A stretch of 64,000 nt of DNA, taken from Bradyrhizobium sp. AUGA SZCCT0158 (GTDB lineage: Bacteria > Pseudomonadota > Alphaproteobacteria > Rhizobiales > Xanthobacteraceae). The notes beneath the pieces were generated by a model. It searched no databases. It was given only the letters and a program-made list of their open reading frames with translations, and was not told the origin of the DNA. A program made the position numbers and the translations under genes. The stretch covers positions 186,001-250,000 of the forward strand of contig NZ_JAFCME010000004.1 in the NCBI RefSeq assembly GCF_018130065.1, in the 5' to 3' direction. Numbering within the stretch: position 1 is the stretch's first letter; every line of letters begins with the position of its first letter. Positions 18,451 to 27,181 of the stretch are shown in pieces.

Positions 18451-18590
18451 AGACGTCCTGCGCACGATCATCCACGCAAACCAGGTCAGCAATACCTACC
18501 TAAATACCTCCCTGTCCACCGCGCACATAAGAATGTGAGTCCCCCGTTTGTGCGGTTGCGAGTGCGGCCCCCGTCGCGTAATTCCTGTCC

Positions 18591-20186
18591 ATGACAGCAG
18601 CACAGCCCGCAGCAGAGTCGACGCCCTCGGTGGCCTCGGCGCACGACAAGATTCTGATCGTCGATTTCGGCAGTCAGGTAACGCAACTGATCGCCCGCCG
18701 CGTGCGCGAGGAGGGCGTCTATTCCGAGATCGTGCCGTTCCAGAAGGCGGAGCAAGCCTTCCAGGAGATGAAGCCGAAAGCGGTGATCCTCTCCGGCGGT
18801 CCGGAATCAGTGCATGAGGCCGGCTCGCCCCGCGCGCCGCAGCTCATTTTCGACTCGGGCGTTCCCGTGCTCGGCATCTGCTACGGCCAGATGACCATGG
18901 CCGCCCAGCTCGGCGGCGAGGTCGAGGGCGGCCACCACCGCGAATTCGGCCGCGCCGATGTCGAGGTCAAGGCGGCGAGCCAGCTGTTCGAATCCATTTG
19001 GGGCATGGGCGAGAAGCACCAGGTCTGGATGAGCCATGGCGACCGCATCACCAAAATGCCGCCGGGCTTTTCGGTCGCCGGCGTCAGCGCCAACGCGCCG
19101 TTCGCAATGATCCAGGACGAGAAGCGCAAATATTACGGCCTGATGTTCCATCCCGAAGTGGTGCACACGCCCGACGGGGCAAAACTGATCCGCAATTTCG
19201 TCCGAAAGGTTTCCGGCCTCACCGGCGACTGGACCATGCGCGCCTTCCGCGAGGAGGCGATCGAAAAGATCCGCGCCCAGGTCGGCAAGGGCAGGGTGAT
19301 CTGCGGCCTCTCCGGCGGCGTCGACTCGGCGGTCGCCGCGGTGCTGATCCACGAGGCGGTCGGCGACCAGCTCACCTGCGTGTTCGTCGATCACGGCATG
19401 CTGCGGCTCGATGAAGCCAAGACCGTCGTCGACCTGTTCCGGCACCACTACAACATTCCCCTGGTGCACGTGGACGCGTCAAAACAGTTCCTCGGCGAAC
19501 TCGCTGGCGTCACCGATCCCGAAGTAAAACGCAAAACCATCGGCCGTCTGTTCATCGACGTCTTCGACGCCGAGGCGAAGAAGATCGGCGGCGCGGACTT
19601 TTTGGCGCAGGGCACGCTCTACCCCGACGTGATCGAGAGCGTCTCCTTCACCGGCGGCCCGTCGGTGACGATCAAGAGCCACCACAATGTCGGCGGCCTT
19701 CCTGATCGCATGAACATGAAGCTGGTCGAACCCTTGCGCGAATTGTTCAAGGACGAGGTCCGCGTGCTCGGGCGCGAACTCGGCCTGCCCGAAATCTTCG
19801 TCGGCCGCCATCCGTTCCCCGGTCCCGGCCTCGCCATCCGCTGCCCCGGCGACATCACAAAAGAAAAGCTCGACATCCTCCGCAACGCCGACGCCGTCTA
19901 TATCGACCAGATCCGCAAACACGGCCTCTACGACGCCATCTGGCAGGCTTTTGCGGTGCTGCTGCCGGTCAAAACCGTCGGCGTGATGGGCGACGGCCGC
20001 ACCTACGAATACGTCGTCGGCCTCCGCGCCGTCACTTCCACCGACGGCATGACCGCGGATTTCTATCCGTTTGAGATGAAGTTTCTGGGCGAGACCGCGA
20101 CGCGGATCATCAACGAGGTGAAAGGGGTGAACCGGGTGGTGTATGACGTGACGAGCAAGCCGCCGGGGACGATTGAGTGGGAGTGA
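18591..20186 (+). CDS. guaA: GMP synthase (glutamine-hydrolysing)
   Basis: GuaA aminates XMP to GMP using ATP and glutamine. The 531-residue protein has the class I amidotransferase domain first: GICYGQM holds the nucleophilic Cys and MFHPEVVHT the catalytic His. The ATP pyrophosphatase domain follows, with the P-loop [12 protein letters not shown]. The dimerisation domain ends [18 protein letters not shown]. The N terminus has a roughly 19-residue Ala/Glu-rich extension before [10 protein letters not shown]. It is intact up to its stop, 13 bases from the convergent HNH gene, so the defence-type operon begins right beyond its 3' end. Confidence 0.97.
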   Translation: MTAAQPAAESTPSVASAHDKILIVDFGSQVTQLIARRVREEGVYSEIVPFQKAEQAFQEMKPKAVILSGGPESVHEAGSPRAPQLIFDSGVPVLGICYGQMTMAAQLGGEVEGGHHREFGRADVEVKAASQLFESIWGMGEKHQVWMSHGDRITKMPPGFSVAGVSANAPFAMIQDEKRKYYGLMFHPEVVHTPDGAKLIRNFVRKVSGLTGDWTMRAFREEAIEKIRAQVGKGRVICGLSGGVDSAVAAVLIHEAVGDQLTCVFVDHGMLRLDEAKTVVDLFRHHYNIPLVHVDASKQFLGELAGVTDPEVKRKTIGRLFIDVFDAEAKKIGGADFLAQGTLYPDVIESVSFTGGPSVTIKSHHNVGGLPDRMNMKLVEPLRELFKDEVRVLGRELGLPEIFVGRHPFPGPGLAIRCPGDITKEKLDILRNADAVYIDQIRKHGLYDAIWQAFAVLLPVKTVGVMGDGRTYEYVVGLRAVTSTDGMTADFYPFEMKFLGETATRIINEVKGVNRVVYDVTSKPPGTIEWE

Positions 20187-20199
20187 GGGGGCTAACGGA

Positions 20200-21255
20200 T
20201 CACTCTTCATTTTCGGATGATTCTGGGTTTGATGAGACAGAAAACGCCAGCCGTCGACGGGGATCCATCGTCACGGTGAAGTGATGGTAGCGAAGATCTG
20301 TAGTGCTGCCCTTCGCACCATCCCGGAATTCGCGAAGCCATTGGCGGGCCAATGCTGAATAGGACTCGGTTGGTTCGGCCATCGCGCGCATCTCGGCGAA
20401 TGTCAACTCAGCGAGGGATTCAAGACGCCTTGATATAGCGTTAGCACGGTTTGGCGGTAACGCAGCGGTCACCATCGGGTCTGCCATCTCTTTCGCCATT
20501 GCTATAAGCTCAATCGCCAAATACCCCAGAAATTCGAGCCGGCGGAGCAGGCGAGTACGCTCTTGAACGAGATGGAGGCGGTTAAGACCGTAGGCGTGGA
20601 TCGAGGTCGCGCCGCGAGCGCTGAGCGTGCCGTTGCCGGTTGGCAGCACTAATCCGAAGGGATTCTCATGATTGATGTGGAACGCCAGATGGGTTTCGGG
20701 ATCATCACGACAGGGATCGAGCAGCAAAGCCTGTTCGGCGGCATAATCAGATCCTTCGGGTAGAATTCGCGTTCCGGCGATCGGAAAACTGTCCTGTTTC
20801 CCCGACAGGGCGCGCTGCGGTCCGCCCGACGTCAGACTCGTCGTCCAAAGCTCTGCTAGGCTCGGGGACCCCTGATTGACGATGATCTGTTCGCGCCGCC
20901 GGTTGCAGTCGATACAGCTCGGCAGCAGGTTTTCCCAGTCCATCGCCAGCCACCAGTAGCCGGGATGTGTGTCGTCTTCGCCCACCCGGCCTTTTGGCCG
21001 GTAGTGCTCAACATCGACGGGCGCCGAGACAGCGTAATAGGTTTCACAATAGGCGCACTTGCCGTGGAAAAGAGCCTCCAGGCGACGCTTAACCTCGTCG
21101 TTCTTATAAGCTTTGAATTCAAAGGTTTTTTTCCCGGGATCGGTCTTGGCGGCGTGAGCACGAACGCGAGCGAGCTCGGTTTTGCCGTTCTTGTCTGCTT
21201 TTGAAAGGGCTGCAGGCGCTGCCTGCTTGCTGCGATCGACCTTGCGCAATTTCAA
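20200..21255 (-). CDS. HNH endonuclease, PtuB-like partner of the upstream ATPase
   Basis: The 351-residue protein has a complete HNH site: FHGKCAYC (C67, C70), DVEHYRPKGR with the catalytic His (H84), and SCIDCNRRR (C114, C117, N118). The four Cys form the structural zinc site of this family, which I know as TIGR02646-like nucleases found beside ATPases in Septu and some retrons. Residues 176-182 read QALLLDP, a motif also present in the ATPase. Its ATG overlaps the ATPase stop by four bases, so the two are translationally coupled. The role proposed is nucleic-acid cleavage triggered by the ATPase during phage infection; that is inference. It is less GC-rich than guaA. Confidence 0.8.
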   Translation of the reverse strand: MKLRKVDRSKQAAPAALSKADKNGKTELARVRAHAAKTDPGKKTFEFKAYKNDEVKRRLEALFHGKCAYCETYYAVSAPVDVEHYRPKGRVGEDDTHPGYWWLAMDWENLLPSCIDCNRRREQIIVNQGSPSLAELWTTSLTSGGPQRALSGKQDSFPIAGTRILPEGSDYAAEQALLLDPCRDDPETHLAFHINHENPFGLVLPTGNGTLSARGATSIHAYGLNRLHLVQERTRLLRRLEFLGYLAIELIAMAKEMADPMVTAALPPNRANAISRRLESLAELTFAEMRAMAEPTESYSALARQWLREFRDGAKGSTTDLRYHHFTVTMDPRRRLAFSVSSNPESSENEE

Positions 21256-23567
21256 ATTCCCCGCAACGCGTCGACGATCTTGCTTCTGGCATCTTCTCTC
21301 AACCTTCGCATTCGGTCCTCCGACGCCGTGCGACGCTCACGTAGGTACACCACGACGGCTTCTTGAACGAGACGATGCACTTCGGACGATCCAACGGGCA
21401 ATGCCGAGGCAATGTCGGTATCGAAACGGGTGATGATGTCTTTTTCCGACGTGGTGAGCGGTTCCCCGGCTCGCTGGCGCGCGAGCAGGTCCCCGATCGT
21501 TGCCAGCGTTGCATCGGTCTCTGGCGTGTCTGTTGAGAAGAGCTGGAACAGATCGGAGGTCAACAATTGCTCTAGCGTAAGGTTGGAGACCGGTGGCAAC
21601 TCATGCAGCTGCTCGACAAACACCGGCAGATCGGTGTCCATAACCTCGCTGCCGGGGACCTTCTGCATGACCCGCACTTCTCCGTCGTCCATGCCTCGCA
21701 AACATAGCGGATCATGTGTCGTCGCAATGAAGGTAACGTTGGGAAGCGCCATGCGTAGGCCTCGCATGATTTGCATTTTCCATCGGGGGTGAAGATGGGC
21801 CTCGACCTCGTCGATCAGCACAACGGCGCGTGCTGCGGCTAACGTCTCAAACCCCTCGTATATGCGAGGATCCATTAAGCCTTCGAAAATATCACAAACC
21901 ATCGCCAACACGGAACGAAAGCCAGAGCTTGCGATCTCTAGCGGAGTCGTTACGTCTACAAAGTCGCCGTTTGGCCTAGACATGCGCGTTACGATAACGC
22001 AGCGTTTCGCTTCAGGGTCGCGCTGCACCACGTCGAACTCTTCTTCGATCGAAAAGATGTCGCGCAGTGCGCGAACGACCATATCAAAATGTATCTGATC
22101 GAGGCTGAGTAACCACCGCTCAGGATTGGAAAGGAGTTGATCGGGGCGGAAGAGGCTCTGGACATATTTTGCGGGGGCGTGCTTGCGGCGGCGGTCGATA
22201 TAATGCCGGAACGCCCCGTACGCGAATACAGGTGGCATCGCCGCGTTCGGTTCGGTCCGGTCAATATAGCCGTTCACGGAAATCGTCAGCCTGTGTGACC
22301 AGCTTCCGTCCAATGTGAGGGTGACCTCGGCATCTCGTCGAGGATGGTCGGGGCCAGCGCCCATGTAGCGTGGGTCAAGTGGTAACCGGTCAATAGGGAG
22401 GCTGAGTGCGGCTCGAGTAGCGGGGTCGGCAAGGGCGAGAGTGATCGCTTCGAGGAGCGAACTCTTTCCTGCGGCGTTCTCGCCCAAGATAAGTACCGAG
22501 GGCACAGCCATCTTCGCATTGGCAGTCGTCTCGGGAACATATTGGGGCAGGGTGAGCTCAAGCGACTCGATTGATCGGAAGTTTTGAACCTGCACGCTGG
22601 TAAGTCGGGCGCGGCTGCGGCGCGGCATTGGTGCCATTGTGTGCACAACCGACTGGCCTGTTCTGTCTTCTTGATCTATCGTCGCCATGGCCGCGCTTAA
22701 CCGCTCATCGATGTCACGTCGACCGTAGAGTTGTAGGAAGCCAGCGGCGATTCCATTGCGCGAGACGCCTATAGGCGGCATGCCTTGAGCCTGCAGCGTT
22801 TTCGCGAGTCGACGCAACAAGATGAACCAGCTGCCGCCAAACTCCATGTCAACGAAGGCAAATAAATCGCTTCTCGGACGATCGGTCTCCGGATAGGTAA
22901 GTGCAGCGATCAATTCACGAATGCGTTCAGTATATCTTTTATATCTGGCTTGAACGAGGCCGGGATAGTTGAGTCGGAAATGCTCAATTGTTGCTTCCGC
23001 GGCGTCCGTGCGTGGCTTTAGTGCGCCGCTTAAATGGACTTGGAAATGCCCGTAGAGTTCGCTGCGACCGCAAGGATCGAGCAGCAGCGCTCGCTCCCGC
23101 GGAGGGTGATCGCGCCAAAGACCGATCGCTTCCTCGACATACCGATCGATCTGTAGGTCGGTTGGCAGTGAGGTCCGGCTGCCCTTTACGGGGAAATAGT
23201 CTACCTCAGAAGGTAGGCACCTATCGCAAATCGAATAGATGTTCTCCCAAGCGTCGGCGAGCCAAACATAATAGAGGTGGCCGATGTCCGATGCCACAAA
23301 GGGGCGCGCTTCGGCTGGCGGTCGAAATCGATACGGCTTGGTTGATACGCGCTCCTCACAGAACGCGCATTTGCCGTGGAAAAGTCTGCCCAATGCCTCA
23401 GCCACCGAACTGTCCTTCAGAAGCTGCATTCCCTGACGAGCCGTTGTTTGCGCGCGCTTGCGAGTATCAACGCGCAGGTAGTCCCGTAGCAGGAGGCGGT
23501 TGCGCTGTGCCTCACCACTTCTGAATATTTCGGGCGGTGGCACTCGGTTACGGTCAAACCGTTGCAT
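21252..23567 (-). CDS. PtuA-like ABC ATPase with an N-terminal degenerate HNH domain
   Basis: The 771-residue protein has two parts. Residues 1-260 resemble the partner HNH protein: FHGKCAFC (C67, C70), WENIYSICDRC (C114, C117) and ERALLLDPC all align, often at the same residue number. However, the catalytic segment reads KPYRFRPPA, so the HNH His is replaced, and Leu replaces the Asn after the second Cys pair. Residues 320-650 are an SMC/OLD-like ATPase with Walker A GENAAGKSS (362-370), signature EIASSGFRS, Walker B VVLIDEVEAHLHP (582-594) and switch His THD (617-619). AAGGATCAAGTGA precedes the ATG. I read it as a Septu-type sensor ATPase carrying a catalytically dead nuclease copy. A separate ATPase alone would be the usual form. 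Confidence 0.82.
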   Translation of the reverse strand: MQRFDRNRVPPPEIFRSGEAQRNRLLLRDYLRVDTRKRAQTTARQGMQLLKDSSVAEALGRLFHGKCAFCEERVSTKPYRFRPPAEARPFVASDIGHLYYVWLADAWENIYSICDRCLPSEVDYFPVKGSRTSLPTDLQIDRYVEEAIGLWRDHPPRERALLLDPCGRSELYGHFQVHLSGALKPRTDAAEATIEHFRLNYPGLVQARYKRYTERIRELIAALTYPETDRPRSDLFAFVDMEFGGSWFILLRRLAKTLQAQGMPPIGVSRNGIAAGFLQLYGRRDIDERLSAAMATIDQEDRTGQSVVHTMAPMPRRSRARLTSVQVQNFRSIESLELTLPQYVPETTANAKMAVPSVLILGENAAGKSSLLEAITLALADPATRAALSLPIDRLPLDPRYMGAGPDHPRRDAEVTLTLDGSWSHRLTISVNGYIDRTEPNAAMPPVFAYGAFRHYIDRRRKHAPAKYVQSLFRPDQLLSNPERWLLSLDQIHFDMVVRALRDIFSIEEEFDVVQRDPEAKRCVIVTRMSRPNGDFVDVTTPLEIASSGFRSVLAMVCDIFEGLMDPRIYEGFETLAAARAVVLIDEVEAHLHPRWKMQIMRGLRMALPNVTFIATTHDPLCLRGMDDGEVRVMQKVPGSEVMDTDLPVFVEQLHELPPVSNLTLEQLLTSDLFQLFSTDTPETDATLATIGDLLARQRAGEPLTTSEKDIITRFDTDIASALPVGSSEVHRLVQEAVVVYLRERRTASEDRMRRLREDARSKIVDALRGI

Positions 23568-23851
23568 TCACTTGATCCTTACGCTGTCAAGCTAGGGTAG
23601 CCGTATCGTATAGTTGCACGCAAGGAGTTACCGCGACTTGGCTGCTCCCGTGCTATTGCCCAGGGTGTGCAACAGTGACCACCTCACCTAAAACGGAGGC
23701 TGCGTGCTTTCGTAGTTTCATGCTACATGCCATACCGCTTTCTGTATTCCCTCATATGCGGGGCCCGTCGCCGGCGGTCATTGCAACCTTCTGCCACTGA
23801 AACCGATTCTCCAAAACCTCGACTGAATGCACCTAGTCGTGTGGAATAGTT

Positions 23852-23936
23852 CGTACGGTGGATTCGCCGAAGGCGTAATCCACCGCATTGTTTCACCGAG
23901 AAGTGGTGGGTTACGCTTCGCTAACGCGCCCTACGG
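23852..23936. repeat. Degenerate GTGGGTTA repeat within the 464-base gap 23568-24031
   Basis: GTGGATTCGCC and GGCGTAATCCAC form one hairpin, followed by GGTGGGTTACGCTTCGCTAACG. It is related to 17829-17913. The rest of the gap should hold the ATPase/HNH promoter. I searched it for a reverse transcriptase or a retron-like gene and saw no coding signal. Confidence 0.6.
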
Positions 23937-23995
23937 CTGCGGGCTGACGGCGGCCTGTCACGTCGCTGTCACTTGCAATAAAGGGCGCTTGAGCA

Positions 23996-24018
23996 TATAT
24001 GACTACAGTAGTCATATA
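23996..24018. promoter_or_regulatory. Perfect 23-bp palindromic operator of the toxin-antitoxin operon
   Basis: TATATGACTAC and GTAGTCATATA flank a single central A, making 11-bp arms with no mismatch. It lies 14 bases upstream of the antitoxin ATG at 24032 and overlaps a possible -35 (TTGAGC, 23989-23994) and -10 (CATATA, 24013-24018). This is where a Phd-type antitoxin would bind to repress its own operon. Confidence 0.75.
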
Positions 24019-24031
24019 CATGGATCTTATC

Positions 24032-24274
24032 ATGCGCGAGATTCAACTTCGTGACGCAAAGGCTAGCCTGTCTGCAGTCGTGGATGAAGCGATGCGGGGA
24101 GAGCCGGCTGTCATCACCCGTCACGGCAAGCGGCAGGCGGTGGTTGTGAGCTACGCGGAGTGGGAGCGGCTATCGACCGTTCCGAGCTTCGGCCGGCTGC
24201 TGTTGGCGGCGCCGTTGACGGCAGCGGATTTGCCCCGCCGCAACAAGTCGCCTTTGCGGAAATCAGGTCTCTGA
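24032..24274 (+). CDS. Phd/YefM-family antitoxin
   Basis: The 80-residue protein begins MREIQLRDAKASLSAVVDEA and continues GEPAVITRHGKRQAVVVSYAEWERL, the standard Phd/YefM N-terminal DNA-binding fold. The C-terminal 30 residues (AAPLTAADLPRRNKSPLRKSGL) are the disordered toxin-binding tail. The ATG at 24032 fits the family; another in-frame ATG at 24020 adds four residues. It is seven bases upstream of the PIN toxin gene and has a perfect palindrome over its promoter. Confidence 0.88.
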   Translation: MREIQLRDAKASLSAVVDEAMRGEPAVITRHGKRQAVVVSYAEWERLSTVPSFGRLLLAAPLTAADLPRRNKSPLRKSGL

Positions 24275-24281
24275 TCTCGCG

Positions 24282-24719
24282 GTGTACCTCGTCGATACCA
24301 ATGTGATCTCCGCCGCCTCGCCATCCCGGCCGGTGCCGCTCACACTTGTCGAATGGATGGATGCGCATTCAGCGGCACTGTTCATATCGGTCGTCACCGT
24401 GGCAGAGATCGAAGATGGAATAGCCAAGTTGCGCCGTGAGAAGGCGATACGCAAAAGCGCCGATCTGGCGGCGTGGCTCGAAACGGTTTTGCATCTCTAC
24501 GATGACCGCATTCTCACCTTCGACGCGGCAACGGCGCGGATCGCCGGTGCGCTGTCGGATCGCGCGCGCGGTCTTGGACACGCGCCGGGACTTGCCGATG
24601 TCATCATTGCCGCAACAGCGCAGCGTCGCGGTCTGACAATCCTGTCGCGTAACCTCCGGCATCTCGAGCCATTGGGCGTCGCGGTGATCGATCCATTCGT
24701 GAAACTGCCGCCGAGCTGA
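24282..24719 (+). CDS. vapC: VapC-like PIN-domain toxin
   Basis: The 145-residue PIN ribonuclease starts with GTG and reads MYLVDTNVIS. The acidic metal ligands are visible as D5, E42 (TVAEIEDG) and D106 (GLADVIIAAT), with N124 in ILSRNLRHL. VapC toxins usually cut tRNA or rRNA when free of antitoxin. It pairs with the Phd-type antitoxin upstream, seven bases away. The pair sits next to the Septu-like operon in an accessory patch. Confidence 0.9.
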   Translation: MYLVDTNVISAASPSRPVPLTLVEWMDAHSAALFISVVTVAEIEDGIAKLRREKAIRKSADLAAWLETVLHLYDDRILTFDAATARIAGALSDRARGLGHAPGLADVIIAATAQRRGLTILSRNLRHLEPLGVAVIDPFVKLPPS

Positions 24720-24721
24720 AC

Positions 24722-24828
24722 TGCGGGCGAAGCGAAGCAACCCATATTTGCCCGATCCGTGCCATGGATTGCTTCGCGGAGCCTGTCATCGGGCGCGCAT
24801 TCGCGCGACCCGTTGGCTCGCAATGACG
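24722..24828. repeat. Intergenic repeat, inverted copy of 12866-12924
   Basis: 24770-24828 matches the reverse complement of 12866-12924 over 59 bases with few differences. It also contains the GCGAAGCGAAGCAA unit seen at 7452. It follows the vapC stop by three bases. Confidence 0.75.
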
Positions 24829-24839
24829 ACGTGGAGACA

Positions 24840-25340
24840 GGAGTGCGACAAATTAACCCGACGGGCAAAATTCCACTTTCCTCGTCGGGCAAATCATCTC
24901 TACGAATTTGCCCATCCCGTCCTGCCATGAGGGGCGTCGGCCATCGTCACGAACGTTGGGCGGGTCGCGATGGACGCCGATGTTGCGCTTGACGCGCGCG
25001 GCAGAGGCGTACGGCAAAAGCGTGTGGTCCTGGCGCCCGTAACGGCGTCAAGCTTTTGGGAGGCTAACGCTGACCAGAGGCGACGGTGGCAATAGAGGCC
25101 GTCTCACCGGGGAGAGCGCGTCATAAGCCGTAAAGCCATTGCGCAGGGAAGGCTGGGTGTTCCCCGCTGCCCTGTATGCTCGTGTGCACCATCTTGTTGC
25201 ACAATCGCACACGAGACCGCGGGTGCAGCGCGCACCCGGCCTTCCCTGCGCCCTCTGTCATCAGAGGGCGAAACCAAAGCAATAGCTCGGGCATGTCGTG
25301 CCGCGAGAATACGGACCCATGCCACCGTAGGCCGAACAGG
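24840..25340. other. Structured non-coding element, about 500 bases
   Basis: No convincing gene is present between vapC and the SRPBCC gene. The segment has strong nested structure: 25141-25159 pairs with 25233-25251 in an 18 of 19 match (GCGCAGGGAAGGCTGGGTG and its complement). CTCGTGTGC (25179-25187) pairs with GCACACGAG (25207-25215) inside that loop. CCCTCTG-TCAT-CAGAGGG forms a separate hairpin at 25251-25268. A GACGGGCAAA/TCGGGCAAA motif recurs near 24860-24895. I recall similar dispersed elements in Bradyrhizobium but cannot verify this. It may be a structured RNA or a non-autonomous mobile repeat. Confidence 0.55.
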
Positions 25341-25440
25341 CATGAGGTCCTTTACAAAAAAATCCCGGACCCTATGTCGGCTCGATCAAGCCTCGTTCGT
25401 CCTGAGTGCACCAACCTGCAATCCAAGAAGGTCCATCAGC

Positions 25441-25884
25441 ATGCCCAGCACCATCCGCTTGCACCGTGTCCTGACAACCAGCCCACAGAAAGTCTATCGC
25501 GCGTTCCTTGAAGCGGATGCGCTTGCGAAATGGCTTCCGCCGAACGGCTTTGCCTGCACCGTGCACCATCTGGAACCGAAGGTCGGCGGTACGTTCAGGA
25601 TGTCCTTCCGGAATTTCACGACGGACAAAAGCCACGCGTTCGGTGGCAAATATGTCGAGCTCGTGCCTGGCGAACGCCTGCGCTACACCGATACGTTCGA
25701 TGATCCGAACCTGCCCGGCGAGATGCAGGTGACCGTGACGCTGAAGAAGGTGTCGGTCGGCACGGAGGTGAATATCGAGCAGGCCGGCGTGCCTGATGTC
25801 ATTCCAGCCGAGGCTTGCTATCTCGGTTGGCAGGAGTCGCTGCGAAACCTGGCGAAGCTGGTCGAGCCCGAGATCAACGAGTAG
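25441..25884 (+). CDS. SRPBCC (AHSA1-type) domain protein
   Basis: The 147-residue protein begins MPSTIRLHRVLTTSPQKVYRAF and shows the AHSA1 helix-grip pattern: ADALAKWLPPNGF, KVGGTFRMSF, PGERLRYTDTFDD and a C-terminal helix GWQESLRNLAKLVEPE. Such proteins bind hydrophobic ligands or Hsp90-like partners. The start at 25441 removes 33 upstream residues that have no family similarity. It is a single gene in its direction, and a repeat follows its stop. Confidence 0.85.
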   Translation: MPSTIRLHRVLTTSPQKVYRAFLEADALAKWLPPNGFACTVHHLEPKVGGTFRMSFRNFTTDKSHAFGGKYVELVPGERLRYTDTFDDPNLPGEMQVTVTLKKVSVGTEVNIEQAGVPDVIPAEACYLGWQESLRNLAKLVEPEINE

Positions 25885-25896
25885 CTTGCCGGCTGG

Positions 25897-25953
25897 ATTC
25901 CGGGTTCTCGCTTCGTGAGCCTCAGATGCGCGATTGCGCATTGGGGAATGACG
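25897..25953. repeat. Short palindromic repeat related to 12121-12210
   Basis: ATTCC at 25897 is mirrored by GGAAT at 25944-25948, with ATGCGC-GATT-GCGCAT at 25926-25941 as inner hairpin. It has the same layout as the repeat after guaB. Confidence 0.55.
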
Positions 25954-26067
25954 GAGAGAGAGGCGCCTCAACTGTCGAAAAATAATCGCCGGACAATGTC
26001 GGTTTCCCAAGACGCCGTTCGTCCTCGCGATGAGGTGCCAAAGGCGGTTCAAGCGAGGAGACAGACG

Positions 26068-26481
26068 ATGCGGGTGATGGTGTTCGGAAAAGCCACTGAC
26101 TGCGGCGGAAAAAGCGCGCCCCCAACGAAAGAGGCGTTCGCGGCGATGGACCGGTTCACCGAGGAACTGGTCGAGGCCGGCATCATGGTGGCCGGCGCCG
26201 GCCTCCAGAACAGCGCCGAGGCCAAGCGCGTCACGTCAGATGGTTCGCGCGCCGAGGTCATCGACGGGCCGTTCGCGGACACCGGCGAGCTGGTCGCCGG
26301 CTTCATGATCTGGCAGGTCAGGGATATGGACGAGGCCGTGGCCTGGGCGAAGCGCAATCCCATGCTGGGCGCGAGCGGGGTCGAGATCCGCCCATTCTAC
26401 GAGGCGGCGGATCTGGCCGAGTTTCTGACATCAGAGGAACAGCCCCGTGACGGCGAGCGCGGCAAGCTCGGCGTCGCCTGA
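26068..26481 (+). CDS. YCII/DGPF-domain protein
   Basis: The 137-residue protein contains EVIDGPFADTGELVAGFMIW, the DGPF signature of YCII-related proteins, and the helix DMDEAVAWAKRNPM that follows it. It is preceded by GAGGAGACAGACG. These small dimeric ferredoxin-like proteins often lie with ECF sigma factors or reductases; here a RibD-type reductase follows after 15 bases on the same strand. No sigma factor gene is nearby. The biochemical role is unknown. Confidence 0.87.
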   Translation: MRVMVFGKATDCGGKSAPPTKEAFAAMDRFTEELVEAGIMVAGAGLQNSAEAKRVTSDGSRAEVIDGPFADTGELVAGFMIWQVRDMDEAVAWAKRNPMLGASGVEIRPFYEAADLAEFLTSEEQPRDGERGKLGVA

Positions 26482-26496
26482 TACAGGGAAATCACC

Positions 26497-27027
26497 ATGG
26501 CGAAGATCGTATTTGGAATGAACCAGTCGCTGGACGGCTACGTCGACCACGACAAATTCGGGCCAAGCCCGGCGCTCTTCGATCATTTCGTCGAGCAAGT
26601 GCGCGGCCTCGCGGGCAGCGTCTATGGTCGGCGGATATACGAGGTGATGCGCTATTGGGACGAAGACCATCCCGAGTGGAACACCGCGGAACACGCTTTC
26701 GCAGCGGCCTGGCGGAACCAGCCGAAGTGGGTGGTGTCGCGCTCCCTCAAGTCGGTCGGCCCCAACGCCACGCTGGTCGGGGATGACCTCGAGGCGGTGA
26801 TACGAAAGCTGAAGGCTGAGCGCGTCGGCGAGATTGACGTCGCCGGACCGGACCTGGCGCGAAGCCTGACCGATCTCGGTCTTGTCGATGAATATCGGCT
26901 CTATCTCCATCCCGTCGTGTTGGGTCGCGGCAAGCCATTCTTCGCCGGCCCCCGGCCGCCGCTCCGTCTCGTGGCCAGCGATCGAATGGACGAGCAGGTG
27001 ATCAGGTTGACATATGTGCCGGCATGA
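26497..27027 (+). CDS. Dihydrofolate reductase family protein (RibD C-terminal type)
   Basis: The 176-residue protein begins MAKIVFGMNQSLDGYVDH and has the RibD_C pattern: GSVYGRRIYEVMRYW, VVSRSL, IDVAGPDLARSL and EYRLYLHPVVLGRGKPFF. It should bind NADPH and reduce a folate- or pterin-like substrate, though proteins of this size are rarely true DHFR. It forms a two-gene operon with the YCII protein. No resistance-type features can be judged from sequence alone. Confidence 0.87.
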   Translation: MAKIVFGMNQSLDGYVDHDKFGPSPALFDHFVEQVRGLAGSVYGRRIYEVMRYWDEDHPEWNTAEHAFAAAWRNQPKWVVSRSLKSVGPNATLVGDDLEAVIRKLKAERVGEIDVAGPDLARSLTDLGLVDEYRLYLHPVVLGRGKPFFAGPRPPLRLVASDRMDEQVIRLTYVPA

Positions 27028-27181
27028 CGACGGGACTGGCCGACGGGGAAAATCAAGCTGCATCGGGCAATGACGGGGAGGGCGGCGAGCATGCGAATGC
27101 ATAACCATCAGCGCAAACGCGGGCTGCCTCCCGTGCGGCTCCATGTTACGAATCCTCTATCGCCCTCCGGAGCCCGTCCTC

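Noticed and set aside
23568..24031. Possible retron reverse transcriptase or msr-msd region beside the HNH/ATPase genes
   Set aside because: Related HNH/ATPase pairs occur in some retrons, but no reverse transcriptase motif or frame is present here; only a repeat and the promoter regions.
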